Below are positions 8,462 through 16,298 of a DNA stretch of 18,412 nucleotides, in pieces. The notes under the pieces are model-generated. The model searched no databases. It saw nothing but the letters and a program-made list of their open reading frames with translations, and was not told the DNA's origin. The translations under genes were made by a program, and so were the position numbers. Every line of letters begins with the position of its first letter. Within the stretch, counting starts at the first letter, position 1. Source of the DNA: an uncultured Oscillospiraceae bacterium (lineage in GTDB: Bacteria; Bacillota; Clostridia; Oscillospirales; Acutalibacteraceae); assembly GCA_902489335.1 (NCBI GenBank), contig CABTZO010000018.1:1-18412 (forward strand), written 5' to 3'.

Positions 8462-8975
8462 AAATTTAATTTTAATCGGTATGCCGGGTGCAGGTAAAAG
8501 TACAGTTGGTGTAATCCTTGCAAAGACACTTTGCAGGGATTTCATTGATACTGATTTAATAATTCAAAAGAAGATTAATTCAACTCTTCAAAATTATATT
8601 GACAAAAACTGTGAAGAAGATTTTTTAAGATTGGAGGAAGAGACAATCTGTAATTTATCTTCTGAAAATTCAGTAATTGCAACCGGCGGATCGGTTGTTT
8701 TAAGTGAAAAAGCAATGAATCATCTGAAAAGCATCGGAACCGTAATTTATTTAGATGTCAGTTTAGAAATCCTTTATAACAGACTCAACAATATAAAAGT
8801 AAGAGGAGTAATAGGCACGAAAAATCACAGTTTGCTTGAATTATATGAGCAGAGAGTTCCACTGTATGAAAAATATGCAGATTTTTCAGTGATAACCGAC
8901 GGCCTTACCACAGAAAATACGATTGAATTTATTATAAAAAAATTTAATGAATATATATTAGAGTGTGAGAAATAA
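8445..8975 (+). CDS. Shikimate kinase-like protein (AroK family)
   Basis: P-loop kinase of the shikimate kinase fold, 176 aa, normal for the family. Shikimate kinase makes shikimate 3-phosphate in aromatic amino acid synthesis. Visible are Walker A GMPGAGKST (12-20), DTD (35-37, including the Mg/substrate aspartates), Arg62 in the DFLRLEEE block and ATGGS (79-83), where true enzymes normally have ATGGG. The lid reads VRGVIG instead of the usual RPLL-type sequence, followed by QRVPLYEKYAD (136-146). The fold is secure, but the altered glycine motif and lid leave the substrate open, and no other aro gene is nearby. The gene overlaps the end of pfkA by 17 bp, with AAGG about 7 bp before the ATG, so it is co-translated. 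I give no gene symbol because the substrate is uncertain. Confidence 0.82.
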   Translation: MKSQFKNLILIGMPGAGKSTVGVILAKTLCRDFIDTDLIIQKKINSTLQNYIDKNCEEDFLRLEEETICNLSSENSVIATGGSVVLSEKAMNHLKSIGTVIYLDVSLEILYNRLNNIKVRGVIGTKNHSLLELYEQRVPLYEKYADFSVITDGLTTENTIEFIIKKFNEYILECEK

Positions 8976-8976
8976 A

Positions 8977-9573
8977 ATGACAATATTTTATCCGGGAAAA
9001 GATAATATGTACATAAACATCACAAACAGATGTTCTTGTAACTGTAACTTTTGTATAAGAAGAAAAGGCGACAGTGTGATGGGGAATAACTCACTTTGGC
9101 TTGAAAATGAACCAAGTTATGATGAAATTATCTCCGCCTTTGATAAAATTGATGATAAAGAAAATTACAGAGAATTCGTTTTTTGTGGATACGGAGAACC
9201 AACAATGCGACTTGATGTTTTACTTAAAGTTGCAAAGTATATAAAAAGCAAAACCAATGCAAAAATCAGAGTCAACACAAACGGAACTTCAGATTTAATT
9301 CACGGCGAAAAAACGGCTCATATGTTTAAAGGTTGTGTTGACAGTATTTCCATAAGCTTAAACAGTTATTCTTCCGAGACTTATGATTCCATCTGTCATC
9401 CTATTTATGAAAATACATTTGAGGGAATTATCGAATTCGCAAAAGATATTAAAAATTATGTTCCGGATGTTGCATTTACGGTTGTCGATGTAATCGGCAA
9501 AGAAGCAATAGAAAAATGCAAAAAAATAGCGAACTCTGTCGAAATCGACTTGAGAGTTCGCCAATACATTTGA
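8977..9573 (+). CDS. Small radical SAM protein, TatD-associated family (TIGR04038-like)
   Basis: Radical S-adenosylmethionine enzyme of unknown substrate, 198 aa. The [4Fe-4S] motif CxxxCxxC is Cys19, Cys23 and Cys26 (CSCNCNFC), followed by a GYGEPT motif (71-76) that corresponds to the SAM-binding GGEP, then RVNTNGTSDLIHG and VDSISISLNS, typical of the partial TIM barrel. This length and the MYINITNRC opening suit the small family named for its linkage to, or fusion with, TatD nuclease. It is therefore probably complete rather than truncated. No tatD gene is visible here. I choose ATG 8977, one base after the upstream stop, over the in-frame GTG at 8965, because the protein start fits better. 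Its SD is weak. The last codons form a strong hairpin, and the gene ends one base from the convergent operon. Confidence 0.85.
   Translation: MTIFYPGKDNMYINITNRCSCNCNFCIRRKGDSVMGNNSLWLENEPSYDEIISAFDKIDDKENYREFVFCGYGEPTMRLDVLLKVAKYIKSKTNAKIRVNTNGTSDLIHGEKTAHMFKGCVDSISISLNSYSSETYDSICHPIYENTFEGIIEFAKDIKNYVPDVAFTVVDVIGKEAIEKCKKIANSVEIDLRVRQYI
9520..9561 (-). terminator. Intrinsic terminator for the minus-strand redox operon, inside the radical SAM gene
   Basis: A perfect 9-bp inverted repeat (GCGAACTCT at 9529-9537, AGAGTTCGC at 9553-9561) encloses a second one (GTCG at 9538-9541, CGAC at 9546-9549) with a small loop and a TTG bulge. Read on the minus strand, the hairpin is followed at once by TATTTTTTTGC, a good U-tract, about 14 bp past the DUF1667 stop codon. 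On the plus strand the following sequence is not U-rich, so termination there is less likely. The hairpin is encoded by the last codons of the radical SAM gene. Confidence 0.75.
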
Positions 9574-9574
9574 T

Positions 9575-9943
9575 TTAATCTAAAACATTATTAGTGGCAA
9601 CAATGTCAACGCCTGTATTCAAAACATCTTTGATTACAATATCGCCGATATGTACGGGTACCGATACTGTTGCTTTATTTATTTCTTTCATACATTCAAC
9701 AATCTTATCTTTGGGAATTTCTTTTGAAGTTTTTACCGGGACTATATATTTTTCCTTAGAACCTAAAACTTTGACAGTGGAACAAATATTTCTTCTCGGA
9801 TCTTTAATTTCGGTTTTAGCATAATTTTCTCCTCTTTTACAGCTGTTACCGACAACAGAGAGAACATTTTTATCCTCGTCAATTTCCACTTCCATTTGAC
9901 ATCCAAACGGGCAGACAACACAAGTTAATTCAATCTTTTCCAT
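9575..9943 (-). CDS. DUF1667 CxxC-motif protein
   Basis: A 122-aa cytoplasmic protein of the DUF1667 family, whose biochemical role has not, to my knowledge, been established. The N-terminus has CxxCxxxC (Cys8, Cys11, Cys15), then Cys35 in NSCKRG and Cys54. This pattern could ligate an iron-sulfur cluster or zinc. The second half (about 60-122) has a conserved-looking VPVHIGDIVIKDVLNTGVDIVAT stretch. The family is usually found beside GlpA-like and FAD/NAD(P) oxidoreductase genes, as here, and may be an electron-transfer or structural subunit of that complex. It is the last gene of the operon. GAGGAGG inside the end of the upstream gene is a strong SD, and the start is 2 bp after that gene's stop. 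Family call is secure, function is inferred. Confidence 0.9.
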   Translation of the reverse strand: MEKIELTCVVCPFGCQMEVEIDEDKNVLSVVGNSCKRGENYAKTEIKDPRRNICSTVKVLGSKEKYIVPVKTSKEIPKDKIVECMKEINKATVSVPVHIGDIVIKDVLNTGVDIVATNNVLD

Positions 9944-9945
9944 TA

Positions 9946-11196
9946 TTATGCCTCCTCGACGGAAATTGTGATTTCGTCATTTTCTTTAAGACCGCTCAAA
10001 ATTTCTTGTTTAACCGAAAGGTTATTCATTTCTCCGGGCGCTAATTTTCTTTCTTTCTTTTCATATACTTTTTCGCCGTTTATATAAAAGGCGATTTTTT
10101 TATTTCTATATTCATTGTTTACTCTGAAGTAGAAATTTATATTATCTGTAACCGGAGTATTGATTTTTTGAGGAACAATATAGTTTACCTTGTCTCCCGG
10201 CTTTGTAGTAGCATAAGCTTTTTTTCTGTCGGGATTTTTAATGAAATCAGCGGCACCTTTTCCGGCTATTTGACTTTCAACGGTAACAAAATCAACAAGG
10301 TCATGAACTTGGAGAACATTACCGCAGGCGAAAATTCCCTTTACATTTGTTTCTCTCATATCGTCAACAACAGGTCCTTTGGTTTTAGGATCTAATGTTA
10401 CTCCGGCAAACTTGCTTACTTCGTTTTCCGGGATAAGACCGACTGAAAGTAAAAGGGTATCGCATTCAACATATTCTTCTGTTCCGGGAATAGGTTTGAG
10501 ATTTTCATCAACTTTTGCAGTTGTAACTCCCGTAAGTCTGTCTTTGCCGTGAACTTCGACAACAGTTGTTGAAAGTTCCAAAGGAATATTATAATCGTCT
10601 AAACATTGAACGATATTTCTTTTTAGACCTCCGGAGAAGGGGAGAAGTTCGCAAACTTTTTTAACCTTTGCACCTTCCAACGTCATTCTTCTTGCCATTA
10701 TCAAACCGATATCTCCGCTTCCTAAGATAACACAAGTGTGACCCGGCATATAACCTTCAATATTAATGAATTGTTGTGCAGTTCCGGCAGTCATAACTCC
10801 TGCAGGACGAGTACCGGAAATATCCAAAGCACCTCTCGGCCTTTCTCTGCAACCCATAGCTAAAATTATTGCATCAGCTTGAATTTCAATAAGACCTTTT
10901 TCCTTGCTCATTGCTGTAACTTTTCTTGACGCTGTAATTTGCGTAACCATGGTATCACAAAGAAGCTGAATATCAGTTTCTTTAAGCATCTCAATAAAGC
11001 GCGCTGCATATTCAGGACCTGAAATTTCTTCTTTGAAATAATGAAGACCAAATCCGGTATGAATACATTGTTCTAATATACCACCCGGTGTTTTAGCTCT
11101 TTCAATAATGATAATATCTTTATCCGGTATTCCGGATTCTTTTGCGGCAAGGGCCGCAGCCATTCCTGCCGGTCCGGCTCCAATAACAACAAGCAT
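9946..11196 (-). CDS. NAD(P)/FAD-dependent pyridine-nucleotide oxidoreductase
   Basis: Two-dinucleotide-fold flavoprotein, 416 aa, resembling the pyridine nucleotide-disulfide reductase family. The FAD fold starts at residue 3 with GAGPAG (6-11) and is followed by GGILEQCIHTGFGLHYF (38-54), with a conserved Cys44. The ILAMGC motif is at 111-116, the NAD(P) fold at 155-175 (VILGSGDIG), and the second FAD contact is GIFACGNV (287-294). The last ~80 residues (335-416) form a separate region, beta-rich by appearance, with alternating charged strands (FYFRVNNEYRNKKIAFYING). It probably passes electrons between NAD(P) and the GlpA-like partner. Its ATG directly follows the upstream gene's stop (TAAATG), with AAAGGA as SD, so translation is coupled. 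Substrate is not known from the sequence. Confidence 0.9.
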   Translation of the reverse strand: MLVVIGAGPAGMAAALAAKESGIPDKDIIIIERAKTPGGILEQCIHTGFGLHYFKEEISGPEYAARFIEMLKETDIQLLCDTMVTQITASRKVTAMSKEKGLIEIQADAIILAMGCRERPRGALDISGTRPAGVMTAGTAQQFINIEGYMPGHTCVILGSGDIGLIMARRMTLEGAKVKKVCELLPFSGGLKRNIVQCLDDYNIPLELSTTVVEVHGKDRLTGVTTAKVDENLKPIPGTEEYVECDTLLLSVGLIPENEVSKFAGVTLDPKTKGPVVDDMRETNVKGIFACGNVLQVHDLVDFVTVESQIAGKGAADFIKNPDRKKAYATTKPGDKVNYIVPQKINTPVTDNINFYFRVNNEYRNKKIAFYINGEKVYEKKERKLAPGEMNNLSVKQEILSGLKENDEITISVEEA

Positions 11197-12633
11197 TTAT
11201 TTTGTCCTTTCGTATATAATCTTGGAATCTCTTCCAAATTTTGTTATTTCATTTATTGGTGTATTGAGTTCTTCTGACAGGATTGCCATAACTTTTGAAC
11301 TGCAGAATCCACCTTGACATCTTCCCATTCCTGCACGAGTACGGCGTTTAACACCATCAATATCTCTTGCACCTACAGGTCTGTGTATTGAATCTCTGAT
11401 TTCGCCCTCGGTAACGGTTTCACATCTACAGATTATTCTTCCGTAAGCGGGATCTTTTTCAATTAATTTTTTCTTATCACTGTTTGCCATTAAATTGATT
11501 CTTACAGGAGCAGGTAATGAGTCATCATATTCCTCACGTTTAACAAGTTCTTGATTATGGTATTGTTTTACTAAATCTTCAACATATTTAGCAATAGCAG
11601 GGGAAGAAGCAAGTCCCGGAGAAGCAATTCCCGCAACATTTATAAATCTTTCATTTTTCTTGGACGGTCCAATTATAAAGTCATCAGATTTGCTGTGAGC
11701 TCTTATTCCGGCAAAAGATGTTATCATCTGATTTATCGGTAAATTAGGCACTGATTTAAAAGCAAGCTTGAAAACATGCGGTAATTGATCACGTCTTATT
11801 GCATATGCTTCCTTAACTTCGGAATTATATGAAGAAGGACCAACAATAATATTTCCGTGAGTTGTTGGCGCAACTAAAACTCCCTTGCCCATTTTGGTTG
11901 GTGCCATAAACAATACTTGATTTACAATATAACCGGCAGATTTATCTAAAAGTGCATATTCTCCCGGTCTGGGAATAATTGAAAAAGAATCATCGCCAAT
12001 CATATTTGCAATATCGTCAGAATTGACGCCGGCTGCATTTATAACTGTATCAGCAATGATTTTTCTGTCATTATTTTTAATGATAAATTTGTTGTCTGTA
12101 AATTCTATAGAATCTACTTCAAAATCTCTTATATATTCAACTCCGTTGTTTGCCGCACAGTCTGCCGCAGAGTCAGAGAGTTCATAAGGTGAAACGATTC
12201 CTGCTTCTTTACAATAAAGAGCAAGAGTTGCAGATTCTGAAATATGGGGCTCAATTTCTCTGAGCTTTTTAGAATCAATAAGTTGCATATTTGGAACATT
12301 ATTTGAAAGTCCTCTTTGGTAAAGTCCCTTAATAACTTCTTCATCGTCTTTGTCAAAAGCAACGACTAATGTTCCTGTTTTTCTGTATGGAACGTGTAAT
12401 TTCATACAAGTTTCTTCCATCATGCTCGCACCTAAAACATTCATTTTAGCTTTCATGGAGCCTTCTTTGGCGTCATAACCGGCATGAACTATTCCACTGT
12501 TTGCTTTCGTAGTTTCCATTGAAATGTCATGATTTTTTTCAAGAAGGACAATCTTTTGATCATATGCAGAAAGTCTTCTTGCAATCATGTTTCCGATTAC
12601 GCCACCGCCGATAATAGCAATATTGAAATTCAT
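11197..12633 (-). CDS. GlpA-like FAD-dependent oxidoreductase with C-terminal BFD-type [2Fe-2S] domain
   Basis: First gene of the minus-strand operon, 478 aa. The N-terminus is a DAO-type FAD domain (IAIIGGGVIGNMIARRL, GGGVIG at 9-14) with ETTKANSGIVHAGYD, the signature shared by glycerol-3-phosphate dehydrogenases and L-2-hydroxyglutarate oxidases. The C-terminus carries a BFD-like domain with CxC (Cys402, Cys404) and CxxxxC (Cys439, Cys444). This layout matches anaerobic GlpA-type enzymes, so oxidation of sn-glycerol 3-phosphate to dihydroxyacetone phosphate is the leading guess. A related 2-hydroxyacid substrate is possible. No glpK, glpF or GlpC-type membrane subunit is nearby. It has no signal peptide and is probably cytoplasmic. 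AAGGAG lies 8 bp before the ATG, and a good sigma-A promoter lies upstream in the divergent region. Confidence 0.88.
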   Translation of the reverse strand: MNFNIAIIGGGVIGNMIARRLSAYDQKIVLLEKNHDISMETTKANSGIVHAGYDAKEGSMKAKMNVLGASMMEETCMKLHVPYRKTGTLVVAFDKDDEEVIKGLYQRGLSNNVPNMQLIDSKKLREIEPHISESATLALYCKEAGIVSPYELSDSAADCAANNGVEYIRDFEVDSIEFTDNKFIIKNNDRKIIADTVINAAGVNSDDIANMIGDDSFSIIPRPGEYALLDKSAGYIVNQVLFMAPTKMGKGVLVAPTTHGNIIVGPSSYNSEVKEAYAIRRDQLPHVFKLAFKSVPNLPINQMITSFAGIRAHSKSDDFIIGPSKKNERFINVAGIASPGLASSPAIAKYVEDLVKQYHNQELVKREEYDDSLPAPVRINLMANSDKKKLIEKDPAYGRIICRCETVTEGEIRDSIHRPVGARDIDGVKRRTRAGMGRCQGGFCSSKVMAILSEELNTPINEITKFGRDSKIIYERTK

Positions 12634-12662
12634 AAAACTTCTCCTTAATAATTTTCATAAAA

Positions 12663-12691
12663 ATTATATCATTTTTATTCACAGACAACAA
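12663..12691 (-). promoter_or_regulatory. Sigma-A promoter of the minus-strand redox operon
   Basis: On the minus strand, TTGTTG (12686-12691) is followed after 17 bp by a consensus TATAAT (12663-12668). It lies about 30 bp upstream of the GlpA-like start codon and its SD. Spacing and the -10 are ideal. I see no clear operator palindrome next to it. Confidence 0.75.
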
Positions 12692-12724
12692 TTTACATAT
12701 TTGACGAAAAAATCTTTACTTTCA

Positions 12725-12753
12725 TTGACTTTTTTGAAGTTTACTTATAAAAT
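12725..12753 (+). promoter_or_regulatory. Sigma-A promoter of the esterase-alaS-HIT operon
   Basis: TTGACT (12725-12730), a 17-bp spacer and TAAAAT (12748-12753; an overlapping TATAAA starts at 12746). The SD AAGGGAG (12768-12774) and ATG follow, giving a very short leader of about 20 nt. It is back-to-back with the minus-strand promoter, with about 33 bp between the two -35 boxes. The leader is too short for a T-box. Confidence 0.75.
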
Positions 12754-12781
12754 TATATACAAATTTTAAGGGAGTGTTTTT

Positions 12782-13684
12782 ATGTCTATTGAATCAACAT
12801 TGCTTGGCGGAGTTTTTAATTTAGACAATTTTTTAAAGTTCAAATTTTGTAATGAACTTAATTATCCGGATGTCAGCAGAGAATATGATGTAGTTTTTTC
12901 AGAAGAAAACAGAGAAGTTTGCAAGGCCGATTTGTTCTATAACAAAAAGAACAAGGAATATAAAAAATCTCCTGTTCTTGTCAACATTCATGGTGGCGGA
13001 TGGATAATCGGCGATAAGAAAAATTCTACCGGTTTTTGTCTGCAATTTGCCAATGCGGGAATTTTCGTAATGAATATAAACTATGGTCTTCCTCCGAAAT
13101 ACCTTTTCCCACATCAAATGCAAACATCAATGAAAGCTTTTGACTGGTTAATCGCAAATGCAGATAAATATAATTTGGATTTAGATAACGTCTTTGTTTC
13201 CGGAGATTCTGCAGGTGCTCATTTTACTTCACTTGTAGGAGCTATACAGTCAGACAAAGAATATGCACAGGCTTTGGGTGTAGAACAGACAAGTATAAAC
13301 ATTAAAGGATACTTAATGTATTGTGGTCTTTATAATATTGATGTTTATCATCACATCCCGATTGCAAGAAGTATGATGCAAGAGTTAATAGGAATGAAAA
13401 ATCCGCGTAATTCAAATTATTATAAATATTTAAATCCCATTCCCTATGTAAATGATAAGATGAATAATGCTTTGATTGTTTCAGGACTTACCGATATTAT
13501 GACTATAACTCAGTCAGATCAATTAGATAAAGCTCTTTCAAAAGCAGGAGTAAATTATTATCACTACAGAAATAAGAAAATCATCAATAGTTTTCATGAC
13601 TTTATGATGTTGGCACCGACTAAAAATGCGAAAAAATGTATTGATTTCAGCATAGATTGGTTAAAGAAGACTGTAGAAAAATAA
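12782..13684 (+). CDS. Alpha/beta hydrolase, HSL-type esterase/lipase
   Basis: A 300-aa serine hydrolase of the hormone-sensitive-lipase (family IV) group, probably acting on short-chain carboxyl esters. The natural substrate cannot be read from sequence. The oxyanion-hole motif is HGGGW (70-74). The nucleophile lies in SGDSAGAHF (Ser143), and the likely acid and base are Asp238 (SGLTDIM) and His272 (SFHDFM), placed as the fold requires. There is no signal peptide or membrane segment, so it is cytoplasmic. The start at 12782 has the SD AAGGGAG 7 bp upstream and its own promoter. alaS starts 2 bp after the stop codon, so this gene heads the operon. Base composition and codon use look like its neighbours. 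Confidence 0.9.
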   Translation: MSIESTLLGGVFNLDNFLKFKFCNELNYPDVSREYDVVFSEENREVCKADLFYNKKNKEYKKSPVLVNIHGGGWIIGDKKNSTGFCLQFANAGIFVMNINYGLPPKYLFPHQMQTSMKAFDWLIANADKYNLDLDNVFVSGDSAGAHFTSLVGAIQSDKEYAQALGVEQTSINIKGYLMYCGLYNIDVYHHIPIARSMMQELIGMKNPRNSNYYKYLNPIPYVNDKMNNALIVSGLTDIMTITQSDQLDKALSKAGVNYYHYRNKKIINSFHDFMMLAPTKNAKKCIDFSIDWLKKTVEK

Positions 13685-13686
13685 GT

Positions 13687-16281
13687 ATGCAAAAACTAAC
13701 ACTCAACGAATTAAGATTATCATTTCTCGAGTTTTTTAATGGGAAATCTCATTTGAAACTCGAGAGTGCTTCGCTTATTCCAAATCATGACAAAAGTTTA
13801 CTTTTAATAAATTCAGGTATGGCACCCATGAAAAAGTTTTTCACGGGTGAAGTTAAGCCACCGTCAAAAAGAATAGTTACAATACAAAAATGCATCAGAA
13901 CTCCCGATATTGAATCGGTTGGCAAAAGTTCCAGACACGGCACTTTTTTTGAAATGCTCGGTAATTTTTCATTCGGTGACTATTTTAAGGTTCAAGCGGT
14001 TGATTGGGCTTTTGAATATTTGACAAAAGTTATCCAAATTCCGATTGAAAAACTTTATTTTACAGTATACAAAGATGACGAAGAAACTTTATGTCTTTGG
14101 AAAGAACGTGGAGTCAGTGAAAGTCATATATTTAAAAATGATAAAAAAGACAATTTCTGGGAACATGGAGAAGGTCCATGCGGACCCTGTACCGAAATTT
14201 TCTATGACAGGGGAGAAAGCTTTGGTTGCGGTTCTGACACCTGTGCTCCAGGCTGTGATTGCGACAGATATGTTGAAATTTGGAATCTTGTTTTCAGTGA
14301 ATTTGAATCTGACGGAAAAGGAAAATATACCCCTTTAAATCAAAAAAACATAGATACCGGAATGGGACTCGAGAGGCTTGCCTGCGTAGTTCAGGAAAAA
14401 GATAATTTATTTGAAATAGATTCAAACTATAAAATTGTTTCAGAAATTTGCAGAGCATGTAATATAAATTACAAAGAAGATAACACAAAAGATATAAGTG
14501 TTAGAATAATAACCGATCATATAAAGAGCGCTACCTTCATGCTTGCAGACGGAATTATGCCGTCTAACGAGGGTAGGGGATATGTTTTGAGAAGAATTAT
14601 CCGCAGGGCCTGCAAAAACGAACATTTTTTAGGCCTTGAACTGAACGGTCTTGTGAAATTTTCAGAGGTTGTAATAGAAGAATTTAAGTCAGCATATCCT
14701 GAACTTGTGTCAAAGAAAAAATTAATCAAAAATGTTTTGCTTTCGGAAACCGAAAATTTTGAAAAAACACTTACAACGGGTCTTGAAATTTTAGATGAAA
14801 TGATTGAAAAATCTAACTCAAGCGAATTTTCATATAAAGATGCTTTCAAGCTTTCCGATACCTATGGTTTTCCGTTTGATTTGACTAAAGATATTTTAGA
14901 AGAAAGAAATATGACGGTTGATGAAGAGAAATTTCAAAAACTTGAAAATGAGCAGAAAATGACTTCCAGAGCAGACCGCCTAAAAAAGGAAAATACTGCG
15001 TGGAAGAACATCAATGACAATTTTTCTGATTTATCTGAAACTGAATTCTTAGGTTATGAATCTTTGACCTGTGAAGGTAAAATAATTGATTTTGTAAAGT
15101 CAAATGACGAAGTTGATCTTGTGTTAGACAAGACTGTATTTTATCCGGAGGGCGGCGGTCAAACCGGGGACATCGGAAAGATTGTCGGAAATGATTTTGA
15201 TTTTGAAGTCATTGATACTCAAAAAACTCCAAACGGAATAATAATTCATAAAGGCAAATTAAAAAACGGAGATTTGTCAAAAAATTTGAATGTTAAAGCA
15301 TTTGTTGATGAAGAATCACGAAGAGCAAAGGCCGCAAATCACACAGCTGTTCATCTTTTACTTGCCTCACTTCAGAAATTTTTAGGTGAACATGTTTCAC
15401 AGGCAGGTTCTTATGTAGATGATAAAATCTTGCGATTTGATTTTGTTCATTTTAATGCATTGAGTTTTGAAGAATTAAAAGAAATAGAAACAAAAGTAAA
15501 TGATATTATACTACAGTCTATTGATGTTTCTAAATTTATTCTTGATCTTGAAGAAGCTAAAAAAAGCGGCGCAGTCGGCAAATTTGAAGATAAGTATTCT
15601 GATCGTGTCAGATGTGTCAAGATTTCAGATTTTTCTTTTGAACTATGTGGCGGAACTCATGTAGACAATACTTCGCAGATAGGTCTGTTTAAGATTTTAT
15701 CAGAGTCTTCAGTATCTGCCGGTGTAAGAAGAATTACTGCGGTAACTTCAAGAAATTTTTATAACTTGCTTATCGAAAAAGAAGATCTGTTAAATAAGAT
15801 TTCAGAGAAATTAAAAATTAAATCTGAAAGTGAAATACTGCAAAAGATAGACGGTCTTATTCGTGAAAATTATAACTTAAATTCTCAAATTGAGAAAATG
15901 CAGGGTGAAAAATCAAAGACCCTTGTAAATGAACTTAAGAACAGCATTAAGTCGGTAGGAAAATTTGACCTTATTGTTACAAAGGTCAACGGAATCTCAG
16001 GAGGCGACCTAAGAAACCTTTCCGATTCTCTTGTTTCGGATAATGAAAATCTTGTTGTTTTACTTGCCGGTATTTCTGACAACAAACTGACTTTTTCGTG
16101 CTCTTGTGGTAAAACCGCGATTAAAAACAAAGCTCATGCCGGCAATATAGTAAGACAGGTCGCAAGTATCACAAATGGCTCCGGAGGCGGAAAACCGAGC
16201 AGTGCCATGGCCGGAGGAAAAGACTTGTCAAAGGTTGATGAAGCCTTGTCTATAGTTGATGATCTATTAATTAATTTATGA
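13687..16281 (+). CDS. alaS: Alanyl-tRNA synthetase
   Basis: Charges tRNA-Ala with alanine and edits misacylated Ser/Gly. The class II aminoacylation core is at the N-terminus (NSGMAPMKKFF, HGTFFEMLGNFSFGDYF, GPCGPCTEIFYDRG, DTGMGLERLA). The editing domain has GGGQTGD, then zinc-ligand motifs HTAVH (His552, His556) and CGGTH (Cys654, His658). The C-Ala oligomerisation domain ends with GGGKPSSAMAGGKD. Length is 864 aa from ATG 13687, close to the usual ~875. An in-frame ATG at 13657 lies inside the preceding gene and adds a poorly matching MVKEDCRKIS, so I use 13687 (MQKLTLNELRLSFLEFF). No clear SD precedes it, and it is 2 bp after the esterase, suggesting translational coupling. No T-box leader is present. 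Confidence 0.96.
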   Translation: MQKLTLNELRLSFLEFFNGKSHLKLESASLIPNHDKSLLLINSGMAPMKKFFTGEVKPPSKRIVTIQKCIRTPDIESVGKSSRHGTFFEMLGNFSFGDYFKVQAVDWAFEYLTKVIQIPIEKLYFTVYKDDEETLCLWKERGVSESHIFKNDKKDNFWEHGEGPCGPCTEIFYDRGESFGCGSDTCAPGCDCDRYVEIWNLVFSEFESDGKGKYTPLNQKNIDTGMGLERLACVVQEKDNLFEIDSNYKIVSEICRACNINYKEDNTKDISVRIITDHIKSATFMLADGIMPSNEGRGYVLRRIIRRACKNEHFLGLELNGLVKFSEVVIEEFKSAYPELVSKKKLIKNVLLSETENFEKTLTTGLEILDEMIEKSNSSEFSYKDAFKLSDTYGFPFDLTKDILEERNMTVDEEKFQKLENEQKMTSRADRLKKENTAWKNINDNFSDLSETEFLGYESLTCEGKIIDFVKSNDEVDLVLDKTVFYPEGGGQTGDIGKIVGNDFDFEVIDTQKTPNGIIIHKGKLKNGDLSKNLNVKAFVDEESRRAKAANHTAVHLLLASLQKFLGEHVSQAGSYVDDKILRFDFVHFNALSFEELKEIETKVNDIILQSIDVSKFILDLEEAKKSGAVGKFEDKYSDRVRCVKISDFSFELCGGTHVDNTSQIGLFKILSESSVSAGVRRITAVTSRNFYNLLIEKEDLLNKISEKLKIKSESEILQKIDGLIRENYNLNSQIEKMQGEKSKTLVNELKNSIKSVGKFDLIVTKVNGISGGDLRNLSDSLVSDNENLVVLLAGISDNKLTFSCSCGKTAIKNKAHAGNIVRQVASITNGSGGGKPSSAMAGGKDLSKVDEALSIVDDLLINL

Positions 16282-16298
16282 TGATGGAAGGTGTGAAA

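Noticed and set aside
8977..9573. Radical SAM gene as a truncated remnant
   Set aside because: Its ~200-aa length, intact cluster motif and family-like start fit the small TatD-associated family.
9580..9700. Possible plus-strand terminator after the radical SAM gene (TATCG/CGATA repeats near 9646-9668)
   Set aside because: The repeats are short and imperfect, and the T-rich stretch after them is broken up. Not convincing.
12669..12691. Rex- or CRP-like operator near the minus-strand promoter (TTGT and TGTGA half-sites)
   Set aside because: Only half-sites are present, with no matching inverted half at the right spacing.
12587..12769. 60-aa plus-strand reading frame across the divergent promoter region
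   Set aside because: It overlaps the start of the GlpA-like gene and both promoters, has no SD and resembles no protein. It is a chance AT-rich frame.
12754..12781. T-box or riboswitch leader before the esterase-alaS operon
   Set aside because: The leader is only about 20 nt, too short for any such element.
13657..13686. Upstream in-frame ATG for alaS
   Set aside because: It lies inside the esterase gene and adds ten residues unlike AlaRS N-termini. ATG 13687 gives the family start.
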